From NCBI GenBank assembly GCA_035509415.1, contig DATJLQ010000234.1:1-15666 (forward strand): a stretch of DNA of 15,666 nucleotides. The letters run 5' to 3'. The notes beneath the pieces are model-generated. The model was not told where the DNA came from, ran no database searches, and saw only the letters and a list, made by a program, of their open reading frames with translations. The stretch's first letter is position 1; the number at the start of each line of letters is the position of its first letter. This DNA comes from DATJLQ01 sp035509415 (GTDB lineage Bacteria > Pseudomonadota > Alphaproteobacteria > JACZXZ01). Both the position numbers and the translations under genes were made by a program. Positions 1 through 6,671 of the stretch are shown here, piece after piece.

Positions 1-4
1 GCTG

Positions 5-38
5 AAAACTAAAAGGCCGCGGGTCACCCCCGCGGCCT
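5..38 (-). terminator. Rho-independent terminator of glnBA
   Basis: A perfect 10-bp inverted repeat (14-23 pairing with 29-38, 5-nt loop) is very GC-rich. On the minus strand it is followed by a T-rich run (TTTTAGTTTT). It lies about 30 bases past the glnA stop codon, so it should end the glnB-glnA transcript. Confidence 0.85.
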
Positions 39-67
39 CTCCGTCACGCTAAGGAACGCTTCCTACC

Positions 68-1480
68 CTAGCACTTGTAATACATATCGAACTCTACCGG
101 GTGCGGATGCAGCTGCAGCCGCGCCACTTCCTCCATCTTCAGCTCGATATAGGCGTCGATGAAGTCGTCGCTCATCACCCCGCCGGCCTTCAGGAAGCCG
201 CGGTCCTTGTCCAGGTTTTCCAGGGCCTCGCGCAGGGAGCCGCAGACCTCGGGGATCTTCTTCTGCTCGCGCGGGGGCAGGTCGTAGAGGTTCTTGTCGG
301 CCGGGCCGCCCGGATCGATCTTGTTGATGATCCCGTCCATGCCGGCCATCAGCAGGGCCGTGAAGGTCAGGTAGGGGTTGCCCATCGGGTCGGGGAAGCG
401 GCACTCGATGCGCTTGGCCTTCGGGCTGTCCACGTGCGGGATGCGGATGGAGGCCGAGCGGTTCTTCGCCGAATAGGCCAGCTTCACCGGCGCCTCGTAG
501 CCCGGCACCAGGCGCTTGTAGCTGTTGGTGGTGGAATTGGTGAAGGCGTTGATCGCCTTGGCGTGCTTGATGATGCCGGCGATGTAGCTCAACGCGAGCT
601 CCGAGAGGTCGGCATAGCCCGAGCCGGCGAACAGCGGCTTCCCGCCTTTCCAGATCGACTGGTGCGTGTGCATGCCCGAGCCGTTGTCGCCGTAGATGGG
701 CTTGGGCATGAAGGTCGCGGTCTTGCCGTACGAGTTGGCGACCATCTGCACGCAGTACTTATAAATCTGCATGCCGTCGGCCATCTTGGTGAGCGTGCCG
801 AACATGACGCCCAGCTCGTGCTGGCTCGGCGCCACCTCGTGGTGGTGCTTCTCGACCTTGACGCCCATGCCGGCGATCGCGTCGAGCATCTCCGAGCGCA
901 TGTCCTGGCAACCGTCGATGGGCGGCACCGGGAAATAGCCGCCCTTGATCGGCGGCCGGTGGCCGGTGTTGCCCTCTTCGTAGGCCTTGCCCGAGTTGTA
1001 CGGGCCCTCGACGCTGTCGAGGAAGACGAACTGCTCGTTCATGCTCGTCTTGAAGCGCACGTCGTCGAACACGAAGAACTCGGCCTCGGGGCCGAAGAAC
1101 GCGGTGTCGCCGATGCCGCTCGACTTCAGGTACGCCTCGGCCTTCTTCGCGGTCGAGCGCGGGTCGCGGCTATAGGGCTCGCCGGTCAGCGGCTCGAGAC
1201 AGTCGCAGGTCAGGACCAGCGTGGTCTGCGCGAAGAACGGATCGATCGCGGCGCTCTCGGGGTCGGGCATGAGTTTCATGTCGGACTCGTTGATCGCCTT
1301 CCAGCCGGCGATCGACGAGCCGTCGAACATGACGCCGTCCTCCAGGAACTCTTCGCTGAAGTTCGAGATCGGATGGCTCAAATGCTGCCACTTGCCGCGC
1401 GGGTCGGTGAAGCGGAAGTCGACGTACTTGACGTCGTGCTCCTTGATCATGTTGAAGACGTTCTCGAATTTTTTGGTCAT
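68..1480 (-). CDS. glnA: Glutamine synthetase, type I (GSI-beta)
   Basis: Condenses ammonium with glutamate using ATP to form glutamine in the cytoplasm; it is the main entry point for ammonium nitrogen. The 470-aa length is typical of dodecameric GSI. Visible signatures are DGSSIAGW (53-60), the metal/substrate stretch PEAEFF (131-136), the ATP-binding GDNGSGMHTHQS (264-275), NRSASIRIP (340-348), and NLYDLPP near residue 400. Tyr399 in the last is the expected adenylylation target of GlnE, which marks the beta subtype. The start is supported by a GGAGAAGGGA ribosome-binding site. It lies 123 bases after glnB on the same strand, as in many alphaproteobacteria, and is followed by a strong terminator. 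It is probably co-transcribed with glnB, and its activity is likely also controlled by PII-linked adenylylation. Confidence 0.97.
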   Translation of the reverse strand: MTKKFENVFNMIKEHDVKYVDFRFTDPRGKWQHLSHPISNFSEEFLEDGVMFDGSSIAGWKAINESDMKLMPDPESAAIDPFFAQTTLVLTCDCLEPLTGEPYSRDPRSTAKKAEAYLKSSGIGDTAFFGPEAEFFVFDDVRFKTSMNEQFVFLDSVEGPYNSGKAYEEGNTGHRPPIKGGYFPVPPIDGCQDMRSEMLDAIAGMGVKVEKHHHEVAPSQHELGVMFGTLTKMADGMQIYKYCVQMVANSYGKTATFMPKPIYGDNGSGMHTHQSIWKGGKPLFAGSGYADLSELALSYIAGIIKHAKAINAFTNSTTNSYKRLVPGYEAPVKLAYSAKNRSASIRIPHVDSPKAKRIECRFPDPMGNPYLTFTALLMAGMDGIINKIDPGGPADKNLYDLPPREQKKIPEVCGSLREALENLDKDRGFLKAGGVMSDDFIDAYIELKMEEVARLQLHPHPVEFDMYYKC

Positions 1481-1603
1481 CGTCTGATCCCTTCTCCCAT
1501 GGTCGACACAGGCCCGGACGGCCGGCCCAATCCGGCCCGCGTCCGACCCTCCAGTGCATGCTTCTTGCTCCGGGTGCCCCGGAGCCCCCTCGTTCTCTCG
1601 TTG

Positions 1604-1942
1604 CTAGATCGCGTCCTTGCCGCGTTCGCCGGTGCGGATGCGGATGGCCTCCTCGATGTTGCTCACGAAAATCTTGCCGTCGCCGATGCGGCCCGTGTGG
1701 GCCGCTTGCTGGATCGCTTCGATCGCGCGATCGACCATGGCGTCGTCCAGCACGACCTCGATCTTCACCTTGGGCAGGAAGTCGACCACGTACTCGGCGC
1801 CGCGATAGAGCTCGGTATGGCCCTTCTGGCGCCCGAATCCCTTGGCCTCGGTCACGGTCAGGCCCTGGAGCCCGACCTCGTGCAACGCCTCCTTCACCTC
1901 GTCGAGCTTGAACGGCTTGATGATGGCTTCGATTTTCTTCAT
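1604..1942 (-). CDS. glnB: Nitrogen regulatory protein PII
   Basis: Small trimeric signalling protein that reads 2-oxoglutarate, ATP/ADP and, through uridylylation, glutamine. It relays nitrogen status to the GlnE adenylyltransferase and NtrB. The 112-aa protein begins MKKIEAIIKPFKLDEVKEAL. The T-loop (about 37-55) contains RGAEYVVDFLPK with the uridylylated Tyr51, and the C-terminal signature TGRIGDGKIFV is intact. The open frame extends upstream, but the ATG at 1942 is preceded by an AGGA-type ribosome-binding site and gives the exact family length, so it is chosen. glnB rather than glnK is preferred because glnA follows directly instead of amtB. A sigma-54-like promoter lies about 120 bases upstream. 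Confidence 0.96.
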   Translation of the reverse strand: MKKIEAIIKPFKLDEVKEALHEVGLQGLTVTEAKGFGRQKGHTELYRGAEYVVDFLPKVKIEVVLDDAMVDRAIEAIQQAAHTGRIGDGKIFVSNIEEAIRIRTGERGKDAI

Positions 1943-2072
1943 GTCGTCCTGCTTCCTGCCTCGCTGGAGGGCGTTCCGGCGCGCCCGACGTAGCTTGGGT
2001 GTAGATCCCCGTCGCCTCGCGCTCCCCGGCCGGCCGCCACCACGGCGCTCAGTGCCCGCGTGGAGCGTGGTT

Positions 2073-2089
2073 AGCACAGGCTATGCCAA
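2073..2089 (-). promoter_or_regulatory. Sigma-54 (RpoN) -24/-12 promoter of glnB
   Basis: On the minus strand the sequence reads TTGGCATAGCCTGTGCT. The invariant GG and GC are separated by exactly 10 bases, and it is close to the TGGCACG-N4-TTGCW consensus, with differences at the sixth and seventh positions and at the first T of the -12 block. It would start transcription near 2062, giving a leader of about 120 nt before glnB. This is expected for nitrogen-regulated glnBA operons; activity is inferred. Confidence 0.55.
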
Positions 2090-2192
2090 CCGCGGGCGCG
2101 GGCGCGTACCCCTTCGTCGCGGCGGCTTTCCAAGGGTTTTGGGGCAAAAGAGAAGTCGGCGCCGGCGCATTCTTGCTCAAACTTTGGGCAAT

Positions 2193-2199
2193 TGCACCA
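2193..2199. promoter_or_regulatory. Possible NtrC half-site upstream of glnB
   Basis: TGCACCA matches one arm of the NtrC palindrome (TGCACC-N5-GGTGCA). It lies about 130 bases upstream of the predicted sigma-54 start, a normal enhancer distance. The second arm is not recognisable, so this is only a half-site. It lies 19 bases from the left 207-bp repeat, so the insertion stops just short of it. Confidence 0.3.
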
Positions 2200-2217
2200 A
2201 TTCTCGACGCGGCGGGC

Positions 2218-2424
2218 CAAGCCTTGATCAAGCCCGCGTCAAGTCTCGGATAAACAGGCCCGGATGCGCTCGAGCGCGCGCTCGATGTTCTCGGTCGAAT
2301 TGGCGTAGGAGAATCGGATATAGCCCTCGCCGAAACGGCCGAAGCTGGTGCCGGCGATGGTGGCGACCCCGGCCTCCTCGAGGAACTTCTTCTGGAGGGC
2401 GCGGGCATCGAGCCCGGTGCCCGC
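2218..2424. repeat. Left copy of 207-bp direct repeat flanking the island
   Basis: Aligns without gaps to 4464-4670 (offset 2246) with three mismatches, at 2300, 2398 and 2401. It contains the last 61 codons plus stop of the aminotransferase and 21 bases beyond the stop. Identity ends sharply on both sides. The right edge is where the transposase relic frame begins. Confidence 0.95.
2239..2424 (-). pseudogene. Stranded 3' fragment of the class I/II aminotransferase
   Basis: Encodes 61 residues identical to residues 359-419 of the intact aminotransferase at 4485-5744, plus the same stop codon. It has no start and none of the PLP-binding core, so it cannot be a functional enzyme. Its frame is undamaged, and all three differences from the intact gene are silent. 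It sits next to the glnB control region, in the place the end of the complete gene would occupy without the insertion. It is best read as the displaced or duplicated 3' end left by the event that brought in the 2425-4463 segment. Confidence 0.9.
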
Positions 2425-2427
2425 TAG

Positions 2428-2706
2428 CGGTCGCGGCCCGCAAGCGCATTCGAAGGATTGTTCAGCGTGTCTAAGTGCGGAGTGAACGGCGTGCGTTGTC
2501 ATTGGGAGCGTCGGCAATTGCAAGGCTAATTGGCGGAGCTTGATCTCCGTTACAACGACCATACGGTGCTCAAAGCGCCGGACGAAACTCAGAGCGAAAG
2601 GGGCATCAAGGACGCATGCCGCAAGCGGGTACCTTACCTTCGATCTATTGATCGGCCGAAGATAAGCTATATGGAATTTCGTCGGCTACTGAATATGATT
2701 CGCTAG
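2428..2706 (+). pseudogene. IS1595-family transposase remnant (C-terminal end)
   Basis: One frame reads SAFEGLFSVSKCGVNGV and then, after an in-frame TAA at 2527, LAELDLRYNDHTVLKAPDE, ending at TAG 2704. This follows, without gaps, the C-terminal pattern of ISXO2-like/IS1595 DDE transposases as I recall it (roughly TVEGxFSxxKRGxxGVY...HLHRYLAEFDFRYN...KRLTYR). The TAA falls where the family usually has the Tyr of HRYLAE. There is no start codon, the catalytic DDE residues upstream are absent, and the frame begins only three bases after the 207-bp repeat. It is therefore a truncated, dead gene. The family assignment is by motif memory, not alignment. Confidence 0.6.
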
Positions 2707-2969
2707 CTCGGCAGTCGCAAAAGCGCTCGGCTAGGTCTATTTTCGTGAAGGCGTCTTGCTCCGAAGTGAGTCTGTCCAGACTCGGCGCGCAGAACCCCAT
2801 TCGGCTAAAAGTTTATCTAGTGTGTAGAAAAGCAGTATTAGAATCAATCTATTACACCAAAATGGTTGAACGAAAGGCCGATCGCGCTTACTTATGGTAC
2901 GGAGAGAAATAGCCGCGAAGTGTGGCTATACGAGACACGGAGATGTGCAATGTTCCACGGGTATGAAGA
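2707..2969. other. AT-rich non-coding stretch inside the island
   Basis: This interval lies between the transposase relic and the DUF4760-like gene. I see no convincing gene on either strand, only short frames such as a 16-codon one near 2863. It is locally AT-rich around 2810-2865 and probably holds the remaining end of the lost IS and the promoter of the next gene. No clear -35/-10 pair was found. Confidence 0.4.
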
Positions 2970-3584
2970 GTGGTAGGAAGGCTTCGCGGCACCTTCCAGA
3001 GCGTAAGAAAGCGGGTGGATCGTTGTATCCGCCCGTTTTCGTATTCGCTATTAGTCGCGGTCCTCGCCATCGAATTATTCCTTTTGTTTTGTGCCAGCGA
3101 TCCCATTCAGACGATCTACCTAACTCCTGTCTCAATTCTGTTGAGTGCTCTGACTGCAACATGCGGATGGATGTGGTCAGGACATATGAATCGGCGCATA
3201 GCCAAGCGCACGGTTGCGATCGATCTTCTGTTACATTTGCGCGGAAGAGATATAAATGATTGGAAGGCAGCTGTTTACAAATTTATCGAGGACGAAAGGC
3301 AACCGGCGCCCGAAGACGAAATACAAAAGCTACTTGGATATTATGAATTTCTTTCGATTGCCGTAATGAGAGGCGCCGCAGACGAGGCGATGATTGAGCA
3401 GTCTCAGAGATTTGTGTATTACAGAATTTATAGCGGGCTAAAGCCGCACATTGAAGCGGCAATGAGAAAGCACCAAGATATGTACTGCCATTTCATCTAT
3501 TATGCGGTGCGCTGGAACCCGGAGTATTTTAACGCATCGCCCCCGAAACCGCCAAATTATGTCCCCTCCGATACCGATTTCTAA
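2970..3584 (+). CDS. DUF4760-like membrane protein, island cargo
   Basis: A 204-aa protein of unknown biochemical role. Two hydrophobic helices near the N-terminus (about 23-42 and 49-70) are followed by a basic patch (RRIAKR) and a cytoplasmic-looking helical domain. LLGYYEFLSIAVMRGAADE (121-139) and the following YYRIYSGLKPHIEA resemble DUF4760, a domain of accessory-region membrane proteins with no established activity. The start is GTG: a TGA lies two codons upstream, so no earlier start is possible. The ribosome-binding site is weak, and a later GTG near 3015 is an alternative that would still keep both helices. It has its own spacing and lies 189 bases before the MtlR-like gene on the same strand. 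Codon use is more AT-tolerant than in the flanking core genes, which fits horizontal acquisition. Confidence 0.7.
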   Translation: MVGRLRGTFQSVRKRVDRCIRPFSYSLLVAVLAIELFLLFCASDPIQTIYLTPVSILLSALTATCGWMWSGHMNRRIAKRTVAIDLLLHLRGRDINDWKAAVYKFIEDERQPAPEDEIQKLLGYYEFLSIAVMRGAADEAMIEQSQRFVYYRIYSGLKPHIEAAMRKHQDMYCHFIYYAVRWNPEYFNASPPKPPNYVPSDTDF

Positions 3585-3773
3585 GCCGCCGAATCGGGCT
3601 TTGACGGTCAGCGGTTGGCCGCCGTACGATTTTTGCCCTTCAATTTCGACTCCTCGTTGTAGCAGGTTGGCCCCGAACCTAACGCGCGTTTTGGAGCTGC
3701 GTCACAGCGTGGCGCCGATCCGGCGGGGCTATTTCATAGTCAGCTTGCTTGGTGTCCATTTGGGGATAACACC

Positions 3774-4394
3774 GTGACGTCAGAGCCAGGGAGCATCCTA
3801 ACCTTAAAGCGGATGATGCGGGACACCCCCGGATCAGACGAAATTAAGGCGATTTTGGCCGACTTGTTTTCCGAAAAGAATGACCAAGCATTCGCGGTTA
3901 CGATTGCAGCCATTTTAGATGGTGTGGTTGAGCGCACTGTACGCAAAAAACTTGTTTGTCTTAACAAACGGGAAGAGAAAGAGCTATTCGACGGGACCGG
4001 TCCACTCGCAACGTTTTCGGCAAGAATAAGGATAGGATATGCACTCGGCCTATTTGATAGGTTCATACGAGATGACTTGGAAACAATACGAGAAATTCGA
4101 AATGCCTTCGCTCATACCAAGAAAGTAATCTCGTTCGACAGCGCCGAAGTGAGCACAGTTTGTACTAGGTTAATTCTCGCTGAGAACGTCGAGAAACAAC
4201 TGAGGACGCCTCCCGGCGGCCCTCTCCCGAAGGGGGCGATCAAATTTCCTGCCCACGGACGAATAACGGCGCGGTCCCGATTCGGCCTGACCGCCACATT
4301 GCTTGTTCTAGACATCGACTCGGCTAAGACGATGCCGGTGATCATGCGCAATTCGACAGGGGCCGCACTTTCGGAGCGCGGTCCATTGCAATAA
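3774..4394 (+). CDS. MtlR-like (mannitol repressor family) protein with RNxxxH motif
   Basis: A 206-aa soluble, helical protein. LFDGTGPLATFSARIRIGYA (71-90), DLETIREIRNAFAH (101-114) and ISFDSAEV (119-126) match the conserved core of the MtlR/MltR family as I remember it. That family includes the mannitol operon repressor and relatives of unknown function. No mannitol gene is nearby, so a role in mannitol control is unlikely. Arg109-Asn-Ala-Phe-Ala-His114 has the form R-N-x3-H seen in HEPN RNase domains; whether this one is catalytic is unknown. The C-terminal 60 residues (after about 145) do not look like the family core and may be divergent. The GTG start is preceded by GGGGATAACACC, a reasonable ribosome-binding site. 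It ends 69 bases before the right repeat. Confidence 0.7.
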   Translation: MTSEPGSILTLKRMMRDTPGSDEIKAILADLFSEKNDQAFAVTIAAILDGVVERTVRKKLVCLNKREEKELFDGTGPLATFSARIRIGYALGLFDRFIRDDLETIREIRNAFAHTKKVISFDSAEVSTVCTRLILAENVEKQLRTPPGGPLPKGAIKFPAHGRITARSRFGLTATLLVLDIDSAKTMPVIMRNSTGAALSERGPLQ

Positions 4395-4463
4395 TTGCAA
4401 TAAAGGTTACCCCTAGATAATCAGCCGCGTTGTTCTCGCCAGGATCATACTCCGCGAGTTCAT

Positions 4464-4670
4464 CAAGCCTTGATCAAGCCCGCGTCAAGTCTCGGATAAA
4501 CAGGCCCGGATGCGCTCGAGCGCGCGCTCGATGTTCTCGGTCGAGTTGGCGTAGGAGAATCGGATATAGCCCTCGCCGAAACGGCCGAAGCTGGTGCCGG
4601 CGATGGTGGCGACCCCGGCCTCCTCGAGGAACTTCTTCTGGAGCGCTCGGGCATCGAGCCCGGTGCCCGC
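4464..4670. repeat. Right copy of 207-bp direct repeat flanking the island
   Basis: Partner of 2218-2424. Here the repeat is continuous with the complete aminotransferase gene and supplies its last 61 codons and stop. Differences from the left copy are at 4546, 4644 and 4647, all in third codon positions. Confidence 0.95.
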
Positions 4671-5744
4671 GACGTTCGGGAAGGCGTAGAAGGCACCCCC
4701 CGGCTCGACGCAGCGGAAGCCCGGGATCTGGTTGAGCGCGCGCACGATCACGCGCCGGCGCCGGTCGAACGCCTCGACCATCTGGCCGACGCTTTCCTGC
4801 GGTCCGGTCAGGGCCGCGAGCCCGGCATATTGCGCCGACGCGTTGACGCAGGAATGGCAATTGACCGCGAGCCGCTCGGCCTGGGTGAAAAGCGCCTTCG
4901 GCCAGACGCTGTATCCCAAACGCCAGCCGGTCATGGCGTAGGTCTTGCTCCAGCCGTCGAGCAGGATCACGCGCTCCTTGAGCTCGGGGTAACGCAGCAA
5001 GCTCACATGCTCGCGCCCGTCATAGAGCATCTGGCCGTAGATCTCGTCGCTCATGATCGCGACCTGCGGCTGGGCGAGCAATCCCTTGACGAGCTTGTCG
5101 AGCTCGCTCCGCGGCACCGCACCGCCGGTCGGGTTCGCCGGGCTGTTGAGGATGAGAAGGCGCGTGCGCGGCGTGATCAGCGCCAGCACCTCGTCGGCGT
5201 TGAAGGAGAAGCCGGTCTCCTCGTGGAGCGGCATCGCGACCGCTTTGGCGCCGGTGAAGTTGATGACCGATTCGTAGATCGGGAATCCGGGATTGGGATA
5301 GACGATCTCGGCGCCCGGCTCGCCGAACATGAGGATCGCGAAGAACATCGTGACCTTGCCGCCCGGGACGATCAGCACCTGGCCGGGATCGACCTCGACG
5401 CCGTGGCGCCGATGCAAGTCCGCCGCGACCGCCTCGCGCAGGACGGGAATGCCGGCCGCCGCGGTGTAGCCGTGATGCCCGTCGCGTAGCGCCTTGCAGC
5501 CGGCCTCGACGATGTGGGCCGGGGTTTTGAAATCGGGCTGGCCGATGCCGAGATTGATGATGTCCTTGCCTTGGGCCGCGAGCGCCTGGGCGCGCGCCAG
5601 CACCTCGAAGGCCGTCTCGGTGCCGAGCCGCGCCATGCCGGCGGCAAGCGTCAGGCCAGGCGCCCTCGTGCCCGGTTTCTTCGTGCGGGCGTTGCTCGTT
5701 CCCGTATTCTTCGACCCGGTATTCTTCGACAGGGCCTCGGACAT
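4485..5744 (-). CDS. PLP-dependent class I/II aminotransferase
   Basis: A 419-aa fold-type I aminotransferase that moves an amino group between an amino acid and a 2-oxo acid. The substrate is not clear from sequence; the aspartate/aromatic or branched-chain types of subgroup I-gamma are candidates. Visible residues are NSPANPTGG (200-208), SDEIY with Asp233, GWSKTYAMTGWRLGY with the Schiff-base Lys267, and YIRFSYA with the carboxylate-binding Arg395. The ATG at 5744 has a strong GGAGGCGAGG ribosome-binding site, so the longer open frame upstream is not used. The first 35 residues are a low-complexity tail with a duplicated SKNTG unit, absent from typical relatives, which begin near MARLGTETAFEVL. 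Its last 61 codons are duplicated at 2239-2424, so the 3' end may have been replaced when the island entered. Confidence 0.92.
   Translation of the reverse strand: MSEALSKNTGSKNTGTSNARTKKPGTRAPGLTLAAGMARLGTETAFEVLARAQALAAQGKDIINLGIGQPDFKTPAHIVEAGCKALRDGHHGYTAAAGIPVLREAVAADLHRRHGVEVDPGQVLIVPGGKVTMFFAILMFGEPGAEIVYPNPGFPIYESVINFTGAKAVAMPLHEETGFSFNADEVLALITPRTRLLILNSPANPTGGAVPRSELDKLVKGLLAQPQVAIMSDEIYGQMLYDGREHVSLLRYPELKERVILLDGWSKTYAMTGWRLGYSVWPKALFTQAERLAVNCHSCVNASAQYAGLAALTGPQESVGQMVEAFDRRRRVIVRALNQIPGFRCVEPGGAFYAFPNVAGTGLDARALQKKFLEEAGVATIAGTSFGRFGEGYIRFSYANSTENIERALERIRACLSET
5704..5733. repeat. 15-bp tandem repeat, two units, in aminotransferase N-terminus
   Basis: Two adjacent copies of GTATTCTTCGAC plus three varying bases. 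On the minus strand they encode the repeated pentapeptide SKNTG at residues 6-15. The period is a multiple of three, so copy-number change would only lengthen or shorten the tail. Confidence 0.8.
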
Positions 5745-5810
5745 CCTCGCCTCCCGCGCGGGGCCAGCCGCCCGCGGCGCCCGCACTATGCCCGAGACCG
5801 GCACGCCGGG

Positions 5811-5855
5811 CAAACCTTGCCCCCGCAAACCTTGACCCCGCAAACCTTGACCCCA
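5811..5855. repeat. 15-bp tandem repeat, three units, upstream of the aminotransferase
   Basis: Three adjacent copies of CAAACCTTGACCCCG with minor changes in the first and last unit. They lie 67-111 bases upstream of the aminotransferase start, in its probable leader or promoter region. No coding role is supported. Confidence 0.85.
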
Positions 5856-5922
5856 TCACGGCGACAGGCTAGAGACGGGCCCTCGGCCGGCGGGGCGACG
5901 CCTCGGCCCCGGCGGCCAGGGT

Positions 5923-5999
5923 GGCGGGCGTAGCTCAGCTGGTAGAGCACTGGATTGTGGATCCAGGTGTCACGGGTTCGAGCCCCGTCGCTCGCCCCA
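5923..5999 (+). tRNA. tRNA-His (anticodon GTG)
   Basis: Full cloverleaf. The acceptor GCGGGCG (5924-5930) pairs with CGCTCGC (5989-5995), with one G-U. The anticodon stem CTGGA/TCCAG holds anticodon GTG at 5957-5959. The T arm is ACGGG-TTCGAGC-CCCGT, and CCA is encoded. The extra G at position -1 (5923) facing C73 (5996) is the identity element of tRNA-His. Confidence 0.97.
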
Positions 6000-6119
6000 A
6001 TCTTCTCTGCTATCGTCACGTGAGAGGCGAAAGGGACTTCTCTCGCGGCCGCGTCGATCCCGTTATGCCGCAGCCTTGCGGCGGCGGCGCGCGCGGAACG
6101 CGCTAGCCCCAGAAGAACC

Positions 6120-6662
6120 ATGGTCGAGAACCGTTCGCCGCCAAGCCCGGGCATTCCCGCGCCCGCCGAGTTGGTAACACCCGATGCCGCCCACCTGACG
6201 TCGGTCGCCGAGCTTGCGCCCAAGGCGATCGACCCGCGTATCCTCGAGATCGGCGAATATTGGCTCCGCATCCGGCCCGCGCGCGGTTTGCTGCCGGGGC
6301 GCCAGCATCTCGACCCGGTCGACATCCCGAAGCTTCTCCCGATCGTCTTCCTTGCCGACGTCGAGCGCGGGGTCGAGCCGCGTTTCCGCTGGCGCCTCCG
6401 CGGCACCACGCTCGAGATCATCTCGGGGCGCGATTATACCGGGCGCTACTTCGATCAGACCTACGGCGACTTCGCGACCTCGCGCGCGCGGAAGCAGCTC
6501 ATCGCGGTCGCGAACGGCGCCGCCTGCTGGTGGCTCGGCCAGCCCTTCTCGACCCGGCCGCGCGACGTGACCCATGCGGAGCGGCTGATGCTGCCGCTCG
6601 CGGCCGATGGGCGCAACGTCGACATGATCCTCGGGCTGACCGTGTTCGCGCTCAAAAGCTGA
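6120..6662 (+). CDS. PAS_5-type domain protein
   Basis: A 180-aa protein consisting almost entirely of one PAS_5 (PF07310-like) domain. The core pattern is visible: DPRILEIGEYWLRIRP (38-53), the DPVDIPKLLP block (65-74), FRWRLRGTTLEIISGRDYTG (89-108) and a C-terminal MLPLAADGRNVDMILGLT (157-174). Such single-domain proteins are common in alphaproteobacteria, where they are thought to sense or bind small ligands. The output partner is unknown, and no kinase, cyclase or DNA-binding part is present here. The first 35 residues are proline-rich and look disordered. The ATG has an AGAAG ribosome-binding site. It is convergent with the next gene, with only nine bases between the two stop codons. Confidence 0.8.
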   Translation: MVENRSPPSPGIPAPAELVTPDAAHLTSVAELAPKAIDPRILEIGEYWLRIRPARGLLPGRQHLDPVDIPKLLPIVFLADVERGVEPRFRWRLRGTTLEIISGRDYTGRYFDQTYGDFATSRARKQLIAVANGAACWWLGQPFSTRPRDVTHAERLMLPLAADGRNVDMILGLTVFALKS

Positions 6663-6671
6663 GCGCGCGAT

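Larger units (their letters stand above)
2425..4463. mobile_element. Small genomic island bounded by 207-bp direct repeats
   Basis: A 2039-base segment lies between the two copies of the aminotransferase 3' end. It is visibly richer in A/T than the surrounding genes and has loose gene packing. It holds an IS1595-type transposase tail, a DUF4760-like membrane protein and an MtlR-like protein. No intact transposase, integrase or terminal inverted repeats were found, so how it moved is unknown. The restoration of the gene 3' end resembles elements that integrate into gene ends. Tandem duplication with later replacement of the spacer is an alternative. Confidence 0.65.

Noticed and set aside
101..1993. 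Very long plus-strand open frame opposite glnA and glnB
   Set aside because: It is the GC-rich antisense shadow of two certain genes. Its translation is Arg/Val/Asp/Leu-biased with no recognisable domain.
3500..3690. Minus-strand open stretch (including GQKSYGGQPLTVKARFGGLE) across the end of the DUF4760-like gene and the following gap
   Set aside because: No start codon or ribosome-binding site, no recognised family, and it overlaps the DUF4760-like gene. It could be a gene relic but the evidence is too thin to list.
3502..3777. 91-codon plus-strand open frame between the two island genes
   Set aside because: It overlaps the DUF4760-like gene in another frame, is Pro/Arg/Ser-biased and shows no domain.
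5923..5999. tRNA-His as an attachment site for the island
   Set aside because: The tRNA 3' end is not duplicated anywhere in the window. The island repeats are aminotransferase sequence about 1.2 kb away.
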